From the NCBI GenBank assembly GCA_026008535.1, contig BRKX01000009.1, forward strand, positions 44,327,001 to 44,391,000: DNA of 64,000 nt, written 5' to 3'. Under the pieces are notes generated by a model. The model made no database searches and was not told the origin of the DNA. It saw only the letters and a list, made by a program, of their open reading frames with translations. The position numbers and the translations under genes are program-made. Within the stretch, counting starts at the first letter, position 1. Every line of letters begins with the position of its first letter. Of the stretch, positions 56,321 to 64,000 are shown piece by piece. This stretch comes from Perilla frutescens. Lineage: Eukaryota > Streptophyta > Magnoliopsida > Lamiales > Lamiaceae.

Positions 56321-59300
56321 ATAACTCTGCTAGCTTATGCATGCAAATTACACATGATCGATAGCCACACACTTAAAAATTCATGTGTGATAAACTCGAC
56401 TTTAAAGTGTTAAGTGAGATTTGAATATGAAACATAAAAAACTATCTCACCACTAGTAGGCTATCCAAAGGTACTGAAGACTAAAATGGGTAAATTAAAG
56501 AATATCTCGACTTTTGAATATTTACATTTTGATACCTGACCTTTTAATTTTTTTTTTATCAAATCTATCATATGAAAATATTAAAAATTATATTTTTAAA
56601 GCATGAATCACTATATTTTAAATTTATATATTTTAAGTTGCGGCCACAATAATTTTTAAAGTCGGGATTATGATTGAAGTTGCAATCAAGTTTTTATATA
56701 GTTGAACGAAAATTATTTTGGTGTATTATGATATCGAATATTTCAACATATTTATTTATGATTTTAGTTTATGGCTATCAAATTCATTGAATATTTTCAT
56801 CTTCTCGTTAATATTAGTGTGTTCTTATTATATTTCAAACGGAAGTAATTATTAATGTTACAGGAAAAAAAAGATGATGCCAAATCACAAATTAAAAAAA
56901 ATAAGTAGGAAATACTTTTGGTTTAATTTTCAATCGATCATGATTATTTTTTATTTAATTTTCTTATAAATTGTCAATTGAAAATATTGCTTTGACAATC
57001 AGAAAAAAATGATTAAAAATACATATGAAAATTTAAGTTCTTAATTTTTTTTTCTTTCTAATGCAGCATTATAAAAATCTATATAAGATTTTCAGCAGTC
57101 CACGTACACTATAAGATATCGGGTAATTGATTATATGATATATTTAATAAAAATTTACAAGATCAAGTATCAAAATGAAAATGTTCAAGAATCGGGACAT
57201 TTTTATTAAAATGTTCAAAAATTAAACATCAAAGTGCGATTTGTCCAATTAAAAGACACAAATATATATATGATTGATTTTGAAGACAATGAAAATGAGA
57301 AAAGATTTGCATAAGATTTAGGTGGGACAAAAAAAGGATGGTGACACATTAAATTACTGGATGTGTTATAAATATAATATAAATAATATGTATATATATA
57401 AATAAATAATAGAAGTGGTGTTGATTGTTCTATACAGGTTTGAGCTTTTGTGTCAGCCTTTTGCAGTTGCTTATTTTTTTAGGGCTTCGTTTCCAACAGG
57501 CTCTGTCTTCTTCAATACTGTCCCCCCCACCCTCCCTTTTTTTTTTGGCATAATATAATTTCTAAATAATACATGTGACTCCCCACAATATCCCCCCCTC
57601 CATTTATATCCCTTTAAATAGTTGCTTAAAAAATAGATGTATGTTATCAACATTTTTTTGTCTCACTAAGAAAAAAGTTATCACATTAATTTCAACGGAC
57701 TATCACGCATTTAAAGATAAATGATTTCAAAATCCTTTCAATTTGTGAGATCACAATCTTCTAATTCGAATTCAATCAGCACATTTGAGTTCGGATATTC
57801 TTCAATTACTGAAAAAAATAATGACACAAAAAATGACCTCCTACAACAGTTGTAAACATTGCTTATCCAACTTAATTTGAACAATGTTGCTTCATTTTAA
57901 AAAATGAAGCAACACTGTTCACGTGCTGTATATATATATATATATATATATTTTTTAATAGGTAAATTATATATTATTTTCTTTTCTTTTTCCTTCCGCA
58001 GTTTCTTTTTTTCTTTTATTTTTTTGAATTTCTCATAGTTAAAATAATTTTATTTTGTTTTAATTATTTATTCTTTTTTTAAAATGTTGAAAAATTAGAT
58101 ATGAAACATCATAATTCTTTTTAAAAATGTACATCAAATATATGTTAGGGGGGCATATATAAAAAGGAAAGATAAGGTTACAAATTCAAAGATTAGTGTT
58201 TAATATTTTGATTTGGACAGCTGAATTATAGGGTGGTGAAACTAGGGAGAGAATGTTTGTCTTTGGCTGCTCGAATCTCATGAAAATCTCCCAACAACAT
58301 ATTTTGATTTTCCCAGATACTGCTCAGATTAAAAAAAATAAAAATCGAATGTGTATTTTTCACATTTCCTTGTTTTACCAAATACAAAAATAGATAAATT
58401 TGTTTTTACGATTAATCGCTGTCTGTGTGCGGTCGATCGCCGCTGCTTTTCCCTCTGCTTTCTCTATCGTTGATTCCGTGCGGTTTGGCATTTTTCGGCT
58501 AAGCTTATAACCCTTTTCTGGCATTTTAATTTCTGTAATTATATTAATAAATATTAATTGCGATGTAATGATGAGAAAAGACATTGGTGGTTTGTCGGGT
58601 GAGTTTACTATTTTTGCCGGAATGGAAAAGGTCGCAAAACACATTATAATGTCTCTGCGTTGGGCCCCACTTTCTAACACCTTAATACATCAGTTATGGT
58701 TATTTGTTTTTCCTCTCCACCTACATATTTTAAATGTTAATGGATTGTACTTTAACACCCCCAATATTTATAACTCATGCTAATATAATCTCAATTTATA
58801 TTTACTACTAATTTTATTTCCAATATTTCACATGCGCAAATTTTTCCGCTAAGTGAAAGATAGGGATATCACATTGGGAAACATGTAGATAATATAAGAA
58901 ATATTTCAATAAGTCAAAATGACATGGGATCAAAAAGATTATTTATTATAAAAAGAGTGTTATTTTATTGTTTATATATTTGTAATCAATATGTATTATG
59001 CATCATTAATATGTGTATATATATGTTTATGTGCGTGTGTGTGGGTGGGCAGGTAAGATTAAATATAAAATAAAGATTAATTTGAAGAAACTCAATTTGA
59101 TTGATACTAATGTCCCCATAATATGTTATTTATATTAAAGTGCAAAATTTTAGATCAGAATACATTCGTCCTAAATATTGGATGATTGGATCAAATGTTT
59201 GAGTCGGAAAGTAATAAATAGTAATAATATGGTTACTGTTTAAGGAAAAGCACAGCTGGAATAATATATTGTTCCGTGAATGTACTAGTGGAGTAAATTT

Positions 59301-59486
59301 ATTCCTAAAATTAATAAGTTTTATTTTTTATTTTTTTGAGAATAACCTTTAAGCAATTATGATATTAATTAATTAAAGGATGATTACAATTAAATTTCTC
59401 CCAAAAAAGAAAATAAAATAGAAAAAAAGGCTACAGAAAGGCCAAAGAAGCTTCTTTTCTGCATCAACAAAAACCAGAGCTCTTTT
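56321..59486. other. Intergenic, upstream region of the Aux/IAA gene
   Basis: AT-rich. It contains a 44-bp near-perfect hairpin (57,878-57,921), a (TA)n run (57,929-57,950) and, at 58,593-58,670, motifs of possible promoter relevance. No other gene was recognised. Confidence 0.5.
58593..58667 (+). promoter_or_regulatory. Candidate auxin-response and TCP motifs upstream of IAA27
   Basis: TGTCGG at 58593-58598 and TGTCTC at 58650-58655 are both known ARF-binding hexamers, in the same orientation and about 57 bp apart. GTTGGGCCCCAC at 58660 resembles a class I TCP site. They lie about 1.0-1.1 kb upstream of the Aux/IAA start codon. Hexamers occur often by chance, so function is unproven. Confidence 0.35.
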
Positions 59487-59510
59487 TTGAGGTACCCAAA
59501 GCAAACAACA

Positions 59511-59512
<2 letters not shown>

Positions 59513-59548
<36 letters not shown>
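59513..59548. repeat. (CT)n microsatellite in the IAA27 5' leader
   Basis: About 18 CT units, followed by further pyrimidine-rich sequence up to the start codon, 127 bp away. Long CT tracts are common in plant 5' UTRs. Confidence 0.9.
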
Positions 59549-59551
<3 letters not shown>

Positions 59552-59674
59552 TCAACTCTCTATCTATCCTCTCGCTCCTTCTGAACCCATCTCCCCGTTT
59601 TCTCTCGTTTTCTCTCTTGTTCACTCTCTCAAACACTTTGCCAAGAAAAAAAAATCGAGATTTGAGAAACTTTG

Positions 59675-61604
59675 ATGTCTATACCTCAAGAACACGACTA
59701 CATAGGGTTATCAGAGGCTCTGCCATTAGAGAAGAGCTCTGATAGAAACAAGGTTTTCAACAACCTTAAAGAAACTGAACTGCGGCTGGGATTGCCGGGG
59801 TCAGAACTCCCAGAGAGGAAGGGCGGAATTGGGGTCTCTCTTTTCGGGAAAGATTTGAAGGATGAAAACAAGAAAAGCTTTGTTTCTGGAGCAAAGAGAG
59901 GATTTTCTGATGCTATAAATGGTGCTGGGAAATGGGGTCTGTCCATTAATGGTGGATCTGAGGTTGCTACTGCTGTCTCCAACACTACCAACTCTTCCAA
60001 ATCGTCTTTGAATGTGAAGGAGATTCCTGCTGTCAAGCCTGTTGGGGAGAGGAAGAATGACACTGCCAACACTGCCTCTGCTTCAAAGTATCTATCTCTC
60101 TCTCTCGATCATGCATGTCTGGTGTTCGAGTTTTTTAATTGATAGATTAGTTAAATTCATGTTTTTCAGTTATTTTGCTGTTTTATCTGTTGAGATATTA
60201 CAGTAGAAAAATGTGTGGATGCCCTTTTTAACTCTGTTTTGGAACATGATAAGGTTTGGTTTTGTTCTCTTGTGGCTGATGAGCAGCTTTTACTCTAATT
60301 GCTTCTCTCTCCATTTTTTAATTGCTATAAATTATGTATTTCAAATTTTATTCCTGAAAGAGAATTTTGGAATTTCTGAGTTCTTTAGGTTTATTCCAAT
60401 GTTATGCTTTTTCCTTTGGATTAGTGGATGCCTTCAGTCTACTAGTTATTCTAAATTCTAATTGATTGATGATTCGTCTTCTTTGTGTGTGTGTGTGTGT
60501 GTGTGTCAATATGCACTCAGTAACATGCTTTTAATTAAAGATGCGTTTTTGGCCTTTGATTGGTTTGTGTGTGTGTATATATAGTATTTGGAGATTTATT
60601 ATAAGAAATTGAATCCTATGTGTCATAACTCAACAGCAGAATTATATATAAGTAGTGAATATATGCTTTTGTTAGTTGTTGAAGCACTTCTTTAGGCTGT
60701 TAGCTAATAACTATGGCGATGGTTTCTTGTGCAATAGGGCTCAAGTAGTTGGATGGCCACCAATTCGATCTTTCCGGAAGAACACCCTAGCCACGAATTT
60801 ACCCAAAAACGACGATGCTGGTGGGAAGTCGGGATCGGGTTGCCTTTACGTTAAGGTCAGCATGGATGGTGCTCCATACTTGAGGAAGATCGATCTCAAA
60901 ACTTACTGCAACTATGCAGAGCTTTCATCAGCTCTAGAGAAGATGTTTAGCTGTTTTACCATAGGTAATCCCCTCAAATACGTGTGAAGATTAGTCGAAA
61001 CATTCAGAGTTTCGTTATTTTAAGTTTGTTTGCCAAATTCTACGAATACATTGTGTTCCCGAAGGTTTTGGTCTAATTCTTACGCGTCTGTTTACAGGAC
61101 AATACGGGCAGGGACTAGCAGGAAAAGAGCATCTTAGCGAGAGTCACTTGATGGATCTCCTCCATGGCTCTGAATATGTGCTCACTTATGAAGATAAGGA
61201 CAGTGATTGGATGCTCGTTGGTGATGTTCCGTGGGAGTAAGTTCATTCCAAACTGAAAAACACATGTTTGTTCTACATTGCTTGCTAAAACTAGGCACAA
61301 TAAGAACAATGATTTCTCTAACTCGACTTTTCTTGGGGGGGTTCAATTGCAGGATGTTCACAGATTCGTGCAGGAGACTGAGGATCATGAAAGGCTCCGA
61401 TGCAATTGGGTTAGGTATGGCCCATGACTTTCTCAAACATTCTACGTTGCCTCAGCCCATTCTGTCTATAACGGCAGTGGTGGGATTCAAACGAAAGGCA
61501 GACCATGATGAAATATAAACTTTACGAACTTGAAATTCATATAGTGATTATATCATGTTCTTGCAGCTCCGAGGACCATGCAGAAGTGCAAGAGTCAAAA
61601 TTAG
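59675..61604 (+). CDS. IAA27: Aux/IAA auxin-response repressor, IAA27 type
   Basis: A complete gene of five exons: 59675-60087, 60738-60964, 61098-61236, 61353-61414 and 61567-61604; 292 residues. The start is the only ATG at the head of the frame (MSIPQEHDYIGLSE). Domain I: ELRLGL at residues 35-40, an EAR motif that recruits TOPLESS. KRGFSDA at 74-80 forms part of the bipartite nuclear signal. Domain II: VGWPPI at 142-147, the degron recognised by TIR1/AFB receptors with auxin. Domains III/IV form the PB1 fold: LYVKVSMDGAPYLRKIDL with the key lysine near 177, and YEDKDSDWMLVGDVPWEMF (244-262) with the acidic OPCA motif. The C-terminus is APRTMQKCKSQN. It binds ARF factors in the nucleus and represses auxin-responsive genes until auxin triggers its degradation. 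The EHDYIGLSE start, FSCFTIGQ and C-terminal pattern favour IAA27 over IAA8/IAA9. All domains are intact. Confidence 0.95.
60485..60506. repeat. (GT)n microsatellite in IAA27 intron 1
   Basis: About 11 GT units in the 650-bp first intron. Confidence 0.9.
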
Positions 61605-62344
61605 GGCAAGCAGAGAGCAATGAGAAAAGCCGAAAACATCCATCGATCGGATTTTCTCAAGGGTTTTTTTCTCTCTTTTTTTTTTCTTCTGTTTTAACCT
61701 TATTAGTAGATATGTGTAGTGTGGCCATGAATGGAAGTGCTTGCTTTCTTCGCAGACTATATAAATTGGAGACATCCAAATGTTTTGCTAAGTATTTGTG
61801 TTTTGACTCATGTTTTTCTCACGACTCAAAAGTTGTATGTAAATTAAGTCATTAATTTCGAATTGTTAGTGTCACTGATTTATATCTTGTATTCTGCATT
61901 TTGGCCTAAAACTTGCTATTCACATCTTAGTTGCTTCACTAAGATGAAATCTTCAATATAACTATTTGTGAGTGATTATTCCATCTAATGACTATAGATT
62001 TCCGACAAGAATTGAACTAACATTGTCGATTAGTGCAAATTTTATCAACGAGGTCAAAGAAATGGGACCCTTTGTGCCTTTTATAATAGTAGAATCAATA
62101 ATGTTTTCAGCTGCCGTATCTGACTGGGAAAATCAGACCAACTTTTGGCTGCTTGATTCTATTCTATACAGAACTCAGTAAGAAAAAATAATATTAACTA
62201 GCCGTTACAAACTATCTGTTATAAACTAACCGTTGCAAGTTTGTCAATATATAGGAGAATTGAAGTGTTACAACTCTACAATTCTCCATTAAAAAATTCA
62301 TTCTAGCAAAATTCATCATAGAAAATTTCTCCATCCACATCAAA
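61605..62344. other. IAA27 3' flank and spacer to the Harbinger relic
   Basis: The first 300 bp or so is probably the 3' UTR. The rest is AT-rich without coding signal. A clear Harbinger terminal inverted repeat was not found here. Confidence 0.5.
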
Positions 62345-63645
62345 ATGCCGAAGTCTTCCACAGATACTGATGCAATTATTCGTGAATTCTGGAGGAATGA
62401 AATACGGGAAGAGGGAGATGAACTCGACCTAATGATGCTTGAGCATATAGAGGAAGAAGAGCGGAGGCTTGAAGCAGCTCAAAGCTCTTCAAGAAGAAAA
62501 AATCGGAGGAGGTATGTTGATCGAAGACGTGAAGAAGGGCATGCTCATCTTGTTCGTGATTATTTCTCCGATGATCCGACATTTAAAGATGACACATTCC
62601 ATCGCCGATTTCGAATGTGAAGAGAGTTATTCCTTCGCGTTGTTGATGCTTTGGAAAATCATTCAGATTATTTCAAGTGGAGGGAAGATGCGACCAAAAG
62701 AAAAGGTTTATCACCACTTCAGAAGTGCACATCAGCAATCCGTCAATTAGCATATGTTTCTCCTACTGTCTCACTTGATGAGTATATACCGATGGGTGAG
62801 AGAACGTCATTGGATTGTCTGTCCAACTTTTGTCAATGTGTCGTCGAAGTGTTTGGAGCTCGATACTTGAGAAGCCCAAATGTTGCAGACACACAACGCT
62901 TGTTTCAAATACACGAACAAACACATGGATTTCCTGGAATGTTGGTGAGCCTTGACTGCGTGCATTGGGAATGGAGAAATTGTCCAGTTGTTTGGAAAGG
63001 ACATTATAGTTCCGGAGATTACGAAGTCCCGACAATAATTCTTGAAGTCGCCGTCTCAGCAGATTTATGGATATGGCATGCATTTTTTTAGTATTGTTGG
63101 ATCATCTAATAATATAAACGTTTTTCATGAATTGCCATTATGCAATGATGTCCTACAAGGACATGCTCCGGAAGTTAATTTCACAGCAAACGGCACACCA
63201 TATACCAAAGGATACTATTTGACAGATGAAATCTATCCAGAATGGTCTTCATTTGTCAAGAACTTTTCATGCCCTGTGGATCCCAAAGAGAAGATATTCA
63301 AAGAGACAAGAGGCCGCTAGAGAAGATTTCGAACGAGCATTTAGAGTACTCCAAGATCGTTGGGCAATAGTCAGAGGTCCTACGCGGTCTTATCACCAAG
63401 ATGTCTTAAGGAATATTATGTATTCGTGCATTATTTTGCATAATATGATTATTGAAGATGAAGGAGATGAAGCAGTCATTTGGTTCAATGGAGACACTCT
63501 TTCGACGACACCAATTAACATTGATTCTACCCCAGAATTCCAAGCATACCTTCAAACTTACACAGAACGACATAACAAAGAAACAAATCAACAACTTCGA
63601 ACCGACTTAGTTGAACATATTTGGGCATGGAATGGAAGCGCTTAG
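62345..63645 (+). pseudogene. PIF/Harbinger transposase pseudogene (HARBI1/ALP1-like)
   Basis: The frame opens MPKSSTDTDAIIREFW at 62345. It is interrupted by TGA 62618-62620 just after FHRRFRM, then continues in the same frame with RELFLRV, SLDCVHWEWRNCP (first catalytic Asp) and LWIWHAFF. A frameshift in a T run at about 63,085 leads into NVFHELPLCNDVLQGHAPEV and GYYLTDEIYPEW; another at about 63,305 leads into ERAFRVLQDRWAIVRGP (catalytic Glu) and IMYSCIILHNMIIEDE. Where family members have SNNDINVL this copy has SNNINVF, so the second catalytic Asp has been lost. These DDE nucleases cut and paste Harbinger elements in the nucleus; this copy is dead. The order of motifs and overall length are those of a full transposase. 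Confidence 0.88.
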
Positions 63646-64000
63646 TGATGCAATATTGTAGTGTTGTATTGATTATGTTGCGTTGTAATGTTGTAGCGAT
63701 CGTTCCTTCATCTTCTAGTATTGTTATTATTATCGTAACGGTACTAATAAAGTGTTCTCGATAACGTAGCATTTGTTCAGACTCTTATTTAGAGATCATA
63801 TTAATTTCTAAATGTACAAATTTAAATAGATCTGAATAAAGGAATTACGAACTCATACAATGTCTAGACTCTAAACATGCTACTCGGCTCCGTTTCCTTT
63901 TCTTAGGCTCTAAAAAAAATCCATTCTTGCATGATAACTCTATCTAGAAATTATATTTCGTGATCCTCTTGAAAAATCTATACGTTGCCAAAGGCATACA
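63646..64000. other. Right edge, no gene seen
   Basis: AT-rich DNA downstream of the transposase relic. It may include the far end of the Harbinger element, but no terminus was recognised inside the window. Confidence 0.4.

Noticed and set aside
1..64000. CRISPR arrays, rRNA genes, riboswitches or prokaryotic operons
   Set aside because: None seen. Spliced plant genes and plant transposons throughout make them unexpected.

Overview
This is nuclear DNA of a flowering plant, most likely a eudicot. Three spliced genes with GT-AG introns have clear plant-only or plant-typical products. The rest is AT-rich intergenic DNA packed with plant transposon families (Ty1/copia and Ty3/gypsy-type LTRs, hAT, Mutator-like, PIF/Harbinger, pogo/Emigrant, CACTA and Stowaway-like ends). 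There are no bacterial operons, CRISPR arrays or rRNA genes.

Layout. (1) Positions 1-2374 hold the 3' two-fifths or so of a malonate--CoA ligase gene (AAE13 type) on the + strand; its 5' part lies outside the window. (2) Positions 2.4-13.7 kb are transposon-rich: a Stowaway-like MITE, a 1.1-kb long-TIR element, a wrecked hAT transposase gene with an internal 280-bp tandem duplication, a CACTA end and a foldback Mutator-like MITE with a perfect 10-bp target duplication. (3) Positions 13,858-17,706 hold a complete nine-exon gene on the - strand for an atypical bHLH transcription factor of the bHLH68 type. (4) Positions 18-34 kb contain a Tourist-like element, an hAT MITE, a two-unit composite foldback MITE, long-TIR elements, an internally deleted LTR retrotransposon, a truncated tRNA-Ser relic and a compound tandem array at 30.4-32.0 kb. 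(5) Positions 34-43.3 kb form a nested stack: an LTR of about 2.2 kb has been split by two further solo LTRs, and the whole sits in a tandem-repeat tract flanked by hAT-like ends. A separate 1.36-kb hAT element follows. (6) Positions 44,952-50,188 hold a near full-length but inactivated Ty1/copia retrotransposon with both LTRs and a TATAT target duplication. (7) Positions 50.4-59.5 kb contain a pogo/Emigrant-like element, further MITEs and microsatellites. (8) Positions 59,675-61,604 hold a complete five-exon Aux/IAA repressor gene (IAA27 type) on the + strand. (9) Positions 62,345-63,645 hold a broken Harbinger-type transposase gene.

The three host genes (malonyl-CoA supply, a bHLH regulator and auxin-response repression) are separated by 11-40 kb of repeats and show no sign of forming a cluster or pathway. 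I did not find a convincing new biological system. The best leads are structural: the composite foldback element mobilised as one unit, the triple LTR nest with one insertion in a palindrome loop, the compound tandem array with a repeated palindromic TATATA core, and the two-sided tract that may be a hAT element carrying a satellite.
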